A stretch of 64,000 bases of DNA. Origin: Montifringilla adamsi (lineage: Eukaryota; Chordata; Aves; Passeriformes; Passeridae). The notes under the pieces are model-generated. The model was not told the DNA's origin, searched no databases, and saw only the letters and a program-made list of their open reading frames with translations. The DNA lies in the NCBI GenBank assembly GCA_017590115.1, contig JAGGNK010006593.1, positions 536,814 through 600,813 on the forward strand. The letters run 5' to 3'. This document shows positions 51,801-59,225 of this stretch, piece after piece. Within the stretch, counting starts at the first letter, position 1; the number at the start of each line of letters is the position of its first letter. The position numbers were made by a program, and so were the translations under genes.

Positions 51801-54800
51801 ATACATTATATATATCATATAATCATTAGGGTTGGAAAAGACCTTCAAGATCAAATCCAACCATGAACCCAACACTGCCATGTTCACCACTAAACCATGT
51901 CCCCCAGCGCCACATCCACACGTGTTTTAAACACTGACCACCCTTTTAATGAATAATTTCAGGAGCTTGCCAGAGGAACACACCCAGAGTGAAAAATGGA
52001 AGTTGGTTCATGGCAAACCAGCCTCCAACCAAACACAGACAGGGGCTGAGGGTGCAGGGTGGTGCAGAGGGATCCTGCTCTGGCTACAGCCAGCAACGGG
52101 TGCTAAGCAGGCTGGGCTGGCATAATATGATCCTTCTTCTGTTTAGGAATGCTGAGTTTGAGTCATCTCATCCCTTTTGTCTCAGTAACAACTCAAACCA
52201 AGGTGTTGCGGCAAGAAATTGCATATACTTTTAAAGAAATGGAAAATACAACTTTTTTCTAAATTCACTTGTTTTGTTTTTGTTTTTTTCCCCAGACTGT
52301 CTATGATGAGTGGTTCATTACACTTTACAATTTGGTATACACCTCTCTCCCAGTGCTAGGAATGAGTCTCTTTGATCAGGTACTGTTTCTGTCATTACTT
52401 TGGGGATTTTATTCATAGGGGTTTTGTGTCAGGTGTTTTGAGCTGGTTCTGTGAAGCAAAAGCCGCTGACCGTTTGGCTACGTACTGTGGTAACCCCTGA
52501 AATAATAATCTGACAGAGAGAACTTAAATCACAAAAAAAAGTTGTACCAGAGAGAAGGTGTATTCCCTCCTTGTCATATGATTTGGATTTAAGTAGTCCT
52601 GTGAGGAACAGGGAGTGGACATAAATACAATTATCCTGATTTGGCCTGTAGGTTTCAGAGTGATGAGATTTTTGGGTTAGGCTGGCTGCCTGCAGCACCA
52701 GGTGCCATTGCAACTCTCCCCTGGAGCAGTCATACCCTACTACCTGTGTTCCTGAAGCATGGCAAGTGACTTCCTAATGACCAGACAAAACAATTAATTA
52801 ACTGGATCTTTGAAACCAGATCTTGCAAATTCAGCCTTTTCTAGTGAGTTCTTCCTGTGGTAATCTCACAAATTTCAACCTCACTGTTACTGTTTGACAA
52901 GACAAAGGAGCAGTAAAGCTTCTCCTATATGCATTTTACAAGTTAAATGAATAGGAATTTGTTACTTTGCAGTGGTTCAGTGCTCCACTCTGGACACTTA
53001 AGGGATACAAGTCAGACAGCCTTGCCTGTGTGGGGAGGTAGTTTCTAACCCTTAGCTTCGAGTCAATTCTCCGGAGAACAGACCATGCAGTCTGCTTTAG
53101 ATGAAGTGTATATTCTTTCTTTTTTTATCAGCTGTCAATTTTTTTTTTTTAGCACAAGAAAGGTAAAATGCATTATGGAAAATATGCCCAGGTGACCTTG
53201 GGATGTACCATGTCAGCAAGCACAACAGAGTGAATTATGTGCTAGGCCTTTTCTCATGGAAATGCATGTCACAGGGACATGGCAGCCCTAACGGGGTCTA
53301 TGTATTTGCTTGGGTAGCTGCCAGCAAATCTGACTGTCTCCTCTCTGCTTCCAGGATGTGGATGATCGCTGGAGCATGCTGTTCCCTCAGCTATATGTGC
53401 CTGGCCAGCAAAACCTCTACTTTAACAAGGTGGTGTTTGTCAAGTGCATGTTGCAAGGGATCTACAGTTCCCTCATCCTCTTCTTCATCCCCTATGGGGC
53501 CATGTACAATACAATGAGGAGTGATGGGAAGGCCATTGCTGACTACCAGTCCTTTGCTCTGATGGCCCAGACCTGCTTACTGATTGTGGTGTCTGTGCAG
53601 GTAAGGCATCCCAGGTAATATTTTTAGGAATTAGTTGTTGTTTCATGATAGCAGCATCTGGAGGGCCATTGACAGCATTTTATTTGCTACTGCATCATTC
53701 ATTCTTGCAAAAAAAAAATCTCTTGACACCAGATTAATCTCCTCAGCTCAACAGAACAGGAGATCTGTATGTTATAAAAGATCAGGGTGACAGGAAAGAA
53801 GAGTCTTTGCCTTGGGAAGATTGCAGTCACAACAGACAAATTAGTTAAGGCAGGGATTGGAGAAGGACATGTTCTAGTTTTATGAGAAGGTTTTGAAGCA
53901 CAGGATTGTCTGTCTGCCATCAGGCAGTTATTTATAGGTTCTCCATTATGGAGATGTCTCTGCAGCCTGGCCCAGTGCATGATGTATGTGTGACGCAGCC
54001 TGAACTTGCTGGAAGAAATAGCTAAGACTTGGTGGTAGAAAATTCAGATGGTACTATCAGGATGAGAGAGATTTCTTAAAAGAAAACCAACCAATCATGC
54101 TTCCCTGGATAATAGTTCCTGCTGTCAAAAGTCTTTGCAGGCTTGTTCTAACTTTCAATCTGCATTAGAGCTAAGGAGTGGGGAAATAAAGCCTGACTTG
54201 TTTGAACTTACTGTGTTCGGCTCTGGGGCCCAAAGCATAAGGATGAAGGCCTGTTGGAGCAAGTCCAGAGAAGGGCCATAAAGTTGATCAGAGGGCTGGA
54301 GTACCTCTGCTAAGGAGGCTGAGGGCACTAGGATTGCTTAGTCTGGAGAAGAGGAGGCTCCAGGGACACCTCACTGCAGCCTTGCAGTACTTACCAGGGG
54401 CCACAGGACAGCTGGGGAGGGACTTTTGACATGGGCATGTAGTAACAGAAGAAGAGTTACTGGCTTTGAAATGAGAGTGGGTTTAGGTTAGATACTAGGA
54501 ACAAATTCTGCCCTGTGAGGATGCTGAGGAACAGGCACAGGTTGCCCTGAGAAGCTGTGGATGCCCCATCCCTGGAAGTGTTCAAGGTCAGGATGGATGG
54601 GGCTCTAAGCAACCTGGTCTAGTGGAAGGTGTTTCTGCCTAAGGCAGTGGGATTGGAACAGGATGGTCTTTAAAGTCCTTAATATCCTGTCTCCAGGACT
54701 GGCCACTACTGAATGCTTGAGAAGAGGGAACAACAAGATAAATGTAGTAATCTTCCATTGAATAGTTTCCCAGAATGTTATGATTTGTGACTTGTTATTT

Positions 54801-57800
54801 CTTGAGGCTTGAATGAATAGCATTCTCAGGGGGAGATGTACAAAGCAGAGGACAAGCTGTGTCCAGCACAGATTTGCTAAATCAGGAAGGCACTGACAAT
54901 ACCTGCCTTGCTCTATTCTTTCAGATTGGCTTGGACACCTCTTACTGGACAGTTGTCAACCAGTTCTTCATCTGGGGCAGCCTGTCTGTTTATTTTGCTA
55001 TCACCTTCACCATGTACAGTGATGGCATGTACCTGATCTTCACAGCCTCCTTTCCCTTCATTGGTAAGCCTTGGGACAAATCTGGATTGTGCTCAGAATG
55101 GACATACTGCAGGGCTTAAAGTTTCCAAGTATTTCTGTGTATATTTCAGGATATATTGGTTGCCTTTTCTGCAAGAAATGCCCGGACATTTCTGACAGTT
55201 GCTGGGATTTATTTTGAATCCCACCCATCCAGGTGAATGTGTGTCATGTTTTCTTCCTTGTGTAAGATTCCCATGGAGTCATGGGAATGGTGCTTAAAAT
55301 AAACCTAATGGAGTGCTTTCTGCTGCTCTTCTATATTTGGGTTCCAGATGTGTACAGCTATCTGGGAGCATCTTATTTGTAGATAAGTGATCTTTGTAAA
55401 TAAGTTAACATTTTGGCATAGGAAGGCATAGAAATACAACATCCAGTCAGACATGAGAAAAATGCCTTGTGATTATGGTGAGCCTTCTGCCAGGTTAAAT
55501 GGCAAATTCCCCAACAACAAAACACACCAGTGGTGATCAGGTCTTTGTAGTTATTTTACGTAACAGATTTCTGAAGACGTGCAAAAAATGAAAGATAAAA
55601 AAATGAGTCCATCTCCTGAGACTTTGACCAGGAAGAACATGTACTTACATGTAAGCAAAGTAATTCAAAGTAATTCAGATGTTTTTGATAGCTCTGTGCA
55701 TCCACAGCCAATATATACAACATTGTTATGAGTCTCTAATTATGAAATCCCAGCACTTTTTATTTCAAGTCTCAGATTTTTTGTATTAATCAATGACTTC
55801 ATTTTTTACTGACTTTTTCAGTAAAAACTTTTGTCTAACTTCACTGCAATAGCAAGGGGCTTAACCAACTTAGAAATATCTGAGATGTAGGTTAGTTATT
55901 GCAAGATATTTTTCAAGCAGATGATCACATCCACTTTGAGATGGCTTTAAGAATCAGAAATACTGAGTGAGAGAAGTCAGAATGTCTGTTCAGTTTCCCA
56001 GGGCAGGTGGACAGTTGGACTGGATGATCTTGCAGATCTCTTCCCACCTTGAGGATTCTATGATGATCCTAACTCACTTGCCAGGGGTATCTCATCTGCT
56101 GCTCTGTTATTACTCCATTGGTCAAAGGAGCCATAATGCTGAGAGCTACTTAATAAGGTCCCAGTTTGAAACCCTTTTTAAGGAAAGTATTTCTAGTCTG
56201 GACTAAGACAACTTGTTTACTTAAATTTCAGTGAAGTTGTATTACAGCAGAATTTGGCCAACTGCAAAGAAAATATTCAGCAAATATACTGCCAATACCA
56301 GCATCATTAAGCCCTGTAATGAGGGTTTTGCAGACTGTTTGTTCTATTTTACATTCCCTCAGTTTTGCAAAACGCATAAGTGAGCACTTTGGTTTCAAAC
56401 AAGGTGTCAGTGACATGCCACCACGTGGCAGTGATGCTGCCAATACCCCCATTAGGCTACACTATCTGTGCAGATACCCAGAGCAACACATGCTTCTCTC
56501 AAAGGGCTGTGATTCCCATCAACTGCTGGGCAGAGCTGGTACTCCATATCCTTTAGGAAATGGTGCTGGGAAGCAAGAAAGGATCATTCCTCCTTTTGCA
56601 CTGGAGTCCTGGGCCGCTGCTTAACGTCTCCTGAATGTTTATATCAATCCTTTGCTGTGATTTGACTCTCGACAGAGAGAAAAATACTCACTCTTTTCTC
56701 TCTGACACCCTTGTCCACCTGGGTTGTTGCTGCAATCATGATGTTGCATTTTTCATTGCTCATCTCAGACAGTGACACTGGCTTTGCAGTTCTCTCTACA
56801 GCCAGTTGATTTCACTGTTGGAGACAATGTCTGCCTTGTATTTTGGTCTGTTTGCCAAGTGCTCTGAAATCACAGAGAGCAACAGGGAATAATGGTGGGA
56901 AGTGCTGCTTTTACAGTTTTAATCATGTGTTTGTTTTCCAGGTACGGCTCGTAACACCCTCAGCCAACCAAACGTGTGGCTGGCCATCTTCCTCAGCATC
57001 ACCCTCTGTGTGCTGCCAGTGGTTGGCTTTCGATTCCTCAAGACCCAGTTAAAGCCAACTCCCAGTGACAAAGTAAGGAGATACCTTATTAAACCAGAAA
57101 TCCTGCTTACCATGGGCTAGGCTGGCTCACCGTGGAGCCACATTGCACGGGCTTGGGGTGTGTGTCCGTGTCCATGCAACTGCTGCCATCCGTCTGTCCC
57201 TGACTCCCCAGAGAAGGAGGATTGAATTTGGGGTTTGGCACTGTTCAAACCATCTGCAGCCGGGACCAAGGCTGAGATTATTTAGATGTGGATTAGACTG
57301 CTCTGAGGCAGGAAAGCTGCACTATTTTTAGGTGCAGGGTTTAAGCGCTGTGGCTCAGTGGCAAAGGAGTGGCATGTTCCTCCTGCCCTGATGCTGTGCA
57401 GTTTTTAGCCTGGCAGACCACAGTCTTTCACCTTCTACTGGGGAATATATGTTTGCTGGGGATTTTAAAATTTATTTCAGAATTTACTTTTTGTAGCCAG
57501 TGGCTATATGCCCCCTCTGAAATCAGTTTCCCTCCCATCCCTGGGAATGTGAAGATGAGGGCACCAGGGCAAGGAGAGGCAGGGAGTGATGGAGTGGAGT
57601 GGGAATGCACTGCTCACTGCAGCCAAGGGACCCCTCAAGAACATCAGCGCACTCTGAGCTCCCTGGGCTCGCTTCCAAACAGGAGCATTTGCTGAATGCT
57701 ACTGCCACCTCGTGCTTCCTTCCTTTCCCTGCACCGAGCTGCTGCTGTTGAGAATTGGGGTCAGAGCACAGCCCCAGGAGTAGGCCCCGCAGTTGACGCC

Positions 57801-59225
57801 TTCCCTGGTCATCCTCGGGATGTCTGTGGAGCTCCACACGTTCTCTATGACTGTAGGAGAGCACGTTAGGGGAATTCTCAGCCCTTACAGAGAGGGTAGG
57901 TGGGTGCTAGAGAAGACTGCTGGGTAGGGAGGTCCTTGGGACAAAGTTCGAGGCAGTTGGGGGGGGTGTAAAAATGGGCTGAATTTACCCCAGCTGAGCA
58001 GAAGTCAAACACAGCTGTCGCCCAGAATCCCAGCCTCTCACTGCCAAGGTTGAGTGTCCCTCTCTCTAGCACAAAATTACTTCCCTGCCTCCTCTTGGAA
58101 GTGAATGGTCACAGGAGAGGAGTGGGTTTCCAGCTCTACGGAGTCCCCCAGCTGGCAGCACACAGGCCTGATGTTCAGAGAGGCCAAGCACCTGCCACTG
58201 CCATTGTGCCAAGCAAGAGGCACAGGAGTCTGGCAGCTGGGGGTTCTGTTGAGCACAGGCTCTCAACAGCAGCCTCCGGCATTAGACCTCCTGAAAAGGT
58301 TCTTGGTAGATTAACTCAGTGGCCACCTGGGAGCAGAAAGCCCACTACCTGAAAATAAAGTGCAGTATTTATTTCCCATCTGCCAAGGAATACAAGAATC
58401 TCTCTATTATCCCTGTAAGCATTCAAGACAAAGTTGCATGGGGTGTTGATATACCTGATATAGTGGCAGTGGGGTTGGAATGAGATGATCCTCAAGGTCC
58501 CTTCCAACCCAAGCCACTCTCTGATTCTATAACATTATTTGTTATATGTATTATATATATTGTTAACATATATGTTGTTATATATATGTTAACATCTATA
58601 ACATTAATCATTATAATCATAAAAATATTTTATATATCAGAAACTCCCTTTAGTAGTCTGTTTTCTGTATTAAATATGCCAATTCTTAAATGTTTCTTTA
58701 TTTATTTTCTGGAATTTTGACTTGTTGGGATTACTTTCCCATTTTGGGTGATTTGACTGAAAGTCCTACAGTCATACCCAAACCATGGCACTGCAGAGAA
58801 GTGAGGAATACATGGAAATCATTCCCTCCCATAATTTACAGATGACGCTGCCATTAACACCTTTTAGAATAGAATAAAGATGCCCTTTCCTCGTTTTTAC
58901 CTTTGGATCCCTGCTTTTGTTTCCCTTTCTCTGCTCCTCTCCCACTGTGCTTGTGAATAATGATGCACCTTCCACTTTTTCCGCCTCCTTTTCTGATTCC
59001 CAGGTCCTGCTGAAGATCAAGGAAGCCAAAAAGCGGCCCCCTCCACCCTCTCCCAAGCGACGCCTGCGCCGGACCAGCACTCGCCGCTCTGGCTACGCCT
59101 TCTCTCACCAGCACGGCTTCGGAGCCCTCATCATGTCTGGGAGGAACATGCGGCCAAAATCACCTTTTGCCACAACGGGAACATTTTCACCCAACAGTGA
59201 CAAATATAAACACAAAGGATTGTAA
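8191..59225 (+). CDS. ATP8B5: ATP8B-family P4-ATPase (phospholipid flippase), 26 coding exons, 5' end missing
   Basis: The product is a membrane P4-ATPase that would use ATP to move phospholipid from the outer/lumenal to the cytosolic leaflet, normally together with a CDC50/TMEM30 subunit. Twenty-six GT-AG exons join in phase to 1,162 codons (residue 1 is the first complete codon); family members are about 1,180-1,250 aa, so only a short N-terminus is absent. Landmarks: TM1-2 about 44-86, DGET 158-161, PISL 329-332, phospho-Asp in DKTGT at 382, KGADT 550-554, TGDK 664-667, GDGAND 804-809, TM5-10 about 862-1077, basic tail with [10 protein letters not shown]. Sequence resembles the ATP8B2/4/5 group far more than ATP8B1 or ATP8B3. 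Residues in exons 19-20 (ARKKMKP, YALEG) match what I recall of mouse Atp8b5, which supports that symbol; a tree would settle it. No inactivating lesion is visible. Confidence 0.93.
14880..15271 (+). mobile_element. CR1 LINE 3' fragment
   Basis: Shows GGTTTGCTCAGCCTGGAGAA, GAGGGACTTTTTACAAGAGC, TTTAGATTAGATACTGGGAA, CCCCATCCCTGGAAGTGTTC and CCATGGCAGGGATGG in CR1 order, ending in a decayed ATTCTGTATTTC tail. The antisense open frame here is a by-product. Confidence 0.92.
16043..16089. repeat. Perfect 19-bp inverted repeat with 9-nt loop
   Basis: The left arm 16043-16061 (TGCTAGACTATGTGCCTGA) is the exact reverse complement of the right arm 16071-16089, with CGGACACAG between them. It is deep inside the first long intron. 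Confidence 0.95.
17810..17923 (+). CDS. ATP8B5: Flippase exon: entry to TM1
   Basis: 114 nt, phase 0 at both ends, acceptor CCCCTACAG and donor GTATGA. Residues 20-57 include the conserved [20 protein letters not shown] block and the first half of TM1 (YFLFLLILQ). Separated from the preceding exon by a 9.56-kb intron. Confidence 0.95.
20020..20118 (+). CDS. ATP8B5: Flippase exon: TM1-TM2
   Basis: 99 nt, phase 0 at both ends, acceptor TTCCCACAG and donor GTAAGA. Encodes [15 protein letters not shown]2, and KDAIDDF (residues 58-90), the TM1-TM2 hairpin next to the lipid entry site in P4-ATPases. Confidence 0.95.
20938..20999 (+). CDS. ATP8B5: Flippase exon: start of actuator linker
   Basis: 62 nt, acceptor TTTTCAG and donor GTAAGT, ending after two bases of a Met codon. 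Encodes [19 protein letters not shown], the conserved stretch after TM2 (residues 91-111). Confidence 0.95.
22382..22408. repeat. Poly-T run of 27
   Basis: Uninterrupted T tract, 165 bp upstream of the exon at 22574. Confidence 0.95.
22574..22646 (+). CDS. ATP8B5: Flippase exon: actuator domain
   Basis: 73 nt, acceptor CCTTGCAG and donor GTGAGT. It completes the split Met codon and encodes [20 protein letters not shown] (to residue 135). The exon is too short to stand out as an open frame; it was found by looking for the VGDIIKL motif required between the neighbouring exons, and it joins both in phase. Confidence 0.95.
22816..22886 (+). CDS. ATP8B5: Flippase exon: actuator domain, DG of DGET
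   Basis: 71 nt after a very short 169-bp intron; acceptor TGCTCAG, donor GTAAGT. Encodes [19 protein letters not shown] and ends inside the Gly codon of DGET (residues 136-159), the dephosphorylation loop that replaces TGES in P4-ATPases. Confidence 0.95.
24026..24108 (+). CDS. ATP8B5: Flippase exon: actuator domain, ET of DGET
   Basis: 83 nt, acceptor CGCCACAG and donor GTGAGT. Begins by completing the Gly codon and continues [10 protein letters not shown] to LTEFN (residues 159-187). The catalytic Glu of DGET is residue 160. Confidence 0.95.
24787..24841. repeat. Pentanucleotide microsatellite (AGAAC/AGAAT)n
   Basis: About eleven 5-bp units alternating AGAAC and AGAAT, directly abutting the tail of the antisense CR1; it probably grew from that tail. 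Confidence 0.93.
24842..25140 (-). mobile_element. CR1 LINE 3' fragment, antisense
   Basis: The + strand reads GGAAGGGATCTACAATGATC, ATCTAGTCCAACTGCCTGAC, AGGAAGCCTGTTCCAGTCAG and AAATGTTTCCTAAGAGGTCC, the reverse-complement order of a CR1 subfamily whose tail is an AGAAT-type repeat. Confidence 0.85.
27867..28025 (+). CDS. ATP8B5: Flippase exon: end of actuator domain
   Basis: 159 nt, acceptor TTTTACAG and donor GTAGGT. Encodes [18 protein letters not shown] through [20 protein letters not shown] (residues 187-240). [13 protein letters not shown] and LLRGC are strongly conserved in ATP8B proteins. Confidence 0.95.
28721..28809 (+). CDS. ATP8B5: Flippase exon: link to TM3
   Basis: 89 nt, acceptor CCTCTCCAG and donor GTAAGT. 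Encodes [20 protein letters not shown] and RLMNVLVLV (residues 240-269), the linker from the actuator domain into TM3. Confidence 0.95.
28810..33779. other. Intron 9, 4.97 kb
   Basis: Contains one short antisense CR1 tail (31612-31700). No other exon, RNA gene or repeat was recognised. The T-rich segment 33728-33777 forms the acceptor tract of the next exon. Confidence 0.65.
31612..31700 (-). mobile_element. CR1 LINE 3' tail fragment, antisense
   Basis: TATAGAATGAGTGGTTTGAG, TTGGAAGGGACCTTAAAGAT, CATCTTGTTCCAGCACCCCA and GCCATGGGCAGAGACACCTT are the reverse complement of the last ~80 bp of CR1. Confidence 0.9.
33780..33976 (+). CDS. ATP8B5: Flippase exon: TM3, lumenal loop and TM4 with PISL
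   Basis: 197 nt after a 4.97-kb intron; acceptor TTTTTCCAG, donor GTACGT. Encodes TM3, the loop with [17 protein letters not shown], and TM4 with the flippase motif PISLY (residues 270-335). The Ile of PISL is the lipid-gating position known for P4-ATPases. Confidence 0.96.
35085..35293 (+). CDS. ATP8B5: Flippase exon: phosphorylation site DKTGT
   Basis: 209 nt, acceptor TTTCATCAG and donor GTATGT. Encodes [30 protein letters not shown], then TGTLTQNIM (residues 335-405). The catalytic Asp codon is at 35224-35226 and intact. Confidence 0.97.
35294..38936. other. Introns 11 and 12, no further exon seen
   Basis: Apart from the 44-nt exon at 37340, these 3.6 kb show no recognisable gene or known repeat. 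The frame of the microexon continues open to 37716. Confidence 0.6.
37340..37383 (+). CDS. ATP8B5: Flippase 44-nt microexon
   Basis: Acceptor GCTTGCAG and donor GTAAGT. Completes a Gly codon and encodes [14 protein letters not shown] (residues 405-419), the variable insert after the phosphorylation site that also begins GDV in ATP8B2. The reading frame stays open past the donor to 37716. Confidence 0.9.
38937..39102 (+). CDS. ATP8B5: Flippase exon: nucleotide-binding domain start
   Basis: 166 nt, acceptor TTTTTCAG and donor GTGAGG. Encodes [20 protein letters not shown], then [19 protein letters not shown] (residues 420-475). LLSLCHTV is a family signature. Confidence 0.95.
39836..39919. repeat. 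T / (GTTTT)n low-complexity tract
   Basis: 84 bp made of T runs and GTTTT repeats, ending in at least 19 consecutive T and followed by AG. Lies 51 bp upstream of the exon at 39971. Confidence 0.95.
39971..40159 (+). CDS. ATP8B5: Flippase exon: nucleotide-binding domain core
   Basis: 189 nt, acceptor CATGTCAG and donor GTATGT. Encodes [20 protein letters not shown] through [16 protein letters not shown] (residues 475-538), the ATP-binding part of the N domain. A long T/GTTTT tract ends 51 bp upstream and is followed by a decoy AG at 39920-39921. Confidence 0.96.
40959..41074 (+). CDS. ATP8B5: Flippase exon: KGADT nucleotide-binding motif
   Basis: 116 nt, acceptor CCTCACAG and donor GTAAGA. 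Encodes [20 protein letters not shown] and the following helix (residues 538-576). KGADT is the P4-ATPase form of the KGA nucleotide-binding motif. Confidence 0.96.
41225..41853 (+). mobile_element. CR1 LINE 3' fragment, about 630 bp
   Basis: The longest CR1 copy here: GAGGGAGGTGATTCTGTCCT, TGAGACCTCACCTGGAACAC, GATAATCAGAGGGCTGGAGC, TTTTTAGCCTGGAGAAGAAA, ATTAGGAAGAATTTCTTTAC, ACACTGGAACAGGTTGTCCA and the tail ATTCTATGATTCTG are all present in order. It sits in intron 15; the 194-codon antisense frame is incidental. Confidence 0.95.
42414..42578 (+). CDS. ATP8B5: Flippase exon: N domain to P domain
   Basis: 165 nt, phase 0 at both ends, acceptor TCTTGCAG and a weaker donor GTTAGT. Encodes [17 protein letters not shown] through [10 protein letters not shown] (residues 577-631), conserved across ATP8B proteins. 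Confidence 0.95.
42579..44142. other. Intron 16, nothing recognised
   Basis: 1.56 kb between the exons at 42414 and 44143. No repeat, exon or RNA gene was recognised. Confidence 0.55.
44143..44254 (+). CDS. ATP8B5: Flippase exon: P domain with TGDK
   Basis: 112 nt, a slightly weak acceptor (CTGTTAAG) and donor GTAAAG. Encodes [20 protein letters not shown] and [11 protein letters not shown] (residues 632-669), the P-domain hinge motifs DGVP and TGDK. Confidence 0.95.
45268..45373 (+). CDS. ATP8B5: Flippase exon: P domain
   Basis: 106 nt, acceptor TTTCCCAG and donor GTAAAT. Encodes [20 protein letters not shown] then the variable [14 protein letters not shown] (residues 669-704). Confidence 0.95.
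46181..46208. repeat. Poly-T run of 28 serving as acceptor tract
   Basis: Uninterrupted T run directly followed by the AG acceptor of the exon at 46211. It is the whole polypyrimidine tract of that splice site. Confidence 0.95.
46211..46358 (+). CDS. ATP8B5: Flippase exon: P-domain variable insert
   Basis: 148 nt, donor GTAAGG. The acceptor is AG directly after an unbroken run of 28 T. Encodes [19 protein letters not shown] through GLVITGHSL (residues 704-753). This is a paralogue-specific region, and ARKKMKP followed by a short acidic stretch is what suggested ATP8B5. Confidence 0.93.
46359..49231. other. Intron 19, 2.87 kb
   Basis: Contains a 17-bp minisatellite near its 3' end and a T run at about 48729-48742. 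Overlapping open frames at 47615-48078 show no recognisable domain. Confidence 0.6.
48928..49046. repeat. 17-bp minisatellite, about 7 copies
   Basis: Units such as ATGTGGTGCACACCCAG and CTGTGGTGCATATCCAG repeat every 17 bp (clear starts at 48945, 48962, 48979, 48996, 49013, 49030). Copies differ at a few positions. It ends 185 bp upstream of the exon at 49232. Confidence 0.93.
49232..49415 (+). CDS. ATP8B5: Flippase exon: P domain with GDGAND
   Basis: 184 nt, acceptor CTTTCCAG and donor GTGAGT. Encodes [40 protein letters not shown] and [11 protein letters not shown] (residues 754-815). GDGAND coordinates the Mg2+ used in phosphorylation. GC-richer than its surroundings. Confidence 0.97.
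49416..50963. other. Intron 20, AT-rich with one CR1 tail
   Basis: Contains the CR1 tail at 49690-49757. From about 49990 to 50800 it is AT-rich with many TAAT/ATTA words, an A13 run at about 50414-50428 and a T run at about 50809-50822. No gene seen. Confidence 0.6.
49690..49757 (+). mobile_element. CR1 LINE 3' tail fragment
   Basis: GGTTGGTCTTGATGATCTTA, TTTTTTCCAACCTAAATGGA and TCTATGATTCTATG form the final ~65 bp of CR1, including its 8-bp tail repeat. Confidence 0.92.
50964..51187 (+). CDS. ATP8B5: Flippase exon: end of P domain and TM5
   Basis: 224 nt, acceptor TTGTTGCAG and donor GTGGGT. Encodes [39 protein letters not shown] and TM5 with [15 protein letters not shown] (residues 815-889). 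The conserved TM5 Lys in FYKN is present. The frame happens to be open about 110 bases upstream of the acceptor. Confidence 0.97.
51218..51645 (+). mobile_element. CR1 LINE fragment starting 30 bp after a splice donor
   Basis: GGAGATGATCAGAGGGCAGC, AGAAAGCTTCAGGGAGATCT, CAGTACCTAAAAGTGCTACA, GAAGTTGCCCAGAGAGGTGA and GCAACCTGACCTAGCTGAAG are CR1 words in order, moderately diverged. The element begins 30 bp beyond the end of the exon at 50964-51187. Confidence 0.92.
51808..51965 (-). mobile_element. CR1 LINE 3' fragment, antisense
   Basis: The + strand reads ATCATTAGGGTTGGAAAAGA, CCTTCAAGATCAAATCCAAC, CTAAACCATGTCCCCCAGCG and CCACATCCACACGTGTTTTA, the reverse complement of the CR1 subfamily ending in 'ggttggactcgatgatctt'-type sequence. 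It lies head-to-head with the preceding + strand copy. Confidence 0.9.
52296..52379 (+). CDS. ATP8B5: Flippase exon: TM6
   Basis: 84 nt, phase 0 at both ends, acceptor TTCCCCAG and donor GTACTG. Encodes [20 protein letters not shown] then LGMSLFDQ (residues 890-917), the short TM5-6 loop and TM6. Confidence 0.95.
53355..53600 (+). CDS. ATP8B5: Flippase exon: TM7 and TM8
   Basis: 246 nt, phase 0 at both ends, acceptor CTTCCAG and donor GTAAGG. Encodes the loop with [14 protein letters not shown]7 ([11 protein letters not shown]), [10 protein letters not shown] and TM8 (residues 918-999). Confidence 0.96.
54205..54690 (+). mobile_element. CR1 LINE 3' fragment, about 480 bp
   Basis: GTTCGGCTCTGGGGCCCAAA, GATCAGAGGGCTGGAGTACC, GCTTAGTCTGGAGAAGAGGA, CCCCATCCCTGGAAGTGTTC and GGATGGTCTTTAAAGTCCTT appear in CR1 order within intron 23. 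Confidence 0.94.
54925..55063 (+). CDS. ATP8B5: Flippase exon: TM9
   Basis: 139 nt, acceptor TCTTTCAG and donor GTAAGC. Encodes [20 protein letters not shown], then the TM9 region to FPFI (residues 1000-1046). LDTSYWT is an ATP8B hallmark. Confidence 0.96.
55064..56941. other. Intron 24
   Basis: 1.88 kb with one CR1 tail (55990-56068). No other element was recognised. Confidence 0.55.
55990..56068 (+). mobile_element. CR1-like 3' tail fragment
   Basis: GGACAGTTGGACTGGATGAT, CTTGCAGATCTCTTCCCACC and GGATTCTATGATG match the last part of CR1. Confidence 0.82.
56942..57072 (+). CDS. ATP8B5: Flippase exon: TM10
   Basis: 131 nt, acceptor TTTTCCAG and donor GTAAGG. Encodes [21 protein letters not shown]10 ([13 protein letters not shown]) and KPTPSDK (residues 1046-1089). 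Confidence 0.95.
58415..58535 (+). mobile_element. CR1 LINE 3' tail fragment
   Basis: AGTGGGGTTGGAATGAGATG, ATCCTCAAGGTCCCTTCCAA and GATTCTATAAC give the CR1 end; upstream words are degraded. Confidence 0.85.
58530..58640. repeat. AT-rich tract with palindromic TATA/GTTAAC words
   Basis: Almost pure A/T sequence directly after the CR1 tail, with GTTAACATATATGTTG and ATATATATGTTAAC in a partly self-complementary arrangement. Confidence 0.85.
59004..59225 (+). CDS. ATP8B5: Flippase last coding exon: C-terminal tail and stop
   Basis: 222 nt including the TAA at 59223-59225; acceptor TTCCCAG. Encodes 73 residues of basic cytosolic tail with [20 protein letters not shown], then [14 protein letters not shown] and a short Lys-rich end. 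[10 protein letters not shown] corresponds to the tail motif reported to hold ATP8B enzymes in an autoinhibited state; the nearby RRTS and RRS resemble basophilic kinase sites (inference). Confidence 0.96.
   Translation, partial: VLLKIKEAKKRPPPPSPKRRLRRTSTRRSGYAFSHQHGFGALIMSGRNMRPKSPFATTGTFSPNSDKYKHKGL

Larger units (their letters stand above)
57073..59003. other. Intron 25 (last), 1.93 kb
   Basis: No exon recognised. It holds a CR1 tail at 58415-58535 followed by an AT-rich simple tract to 58640. Confidence 0.6.
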
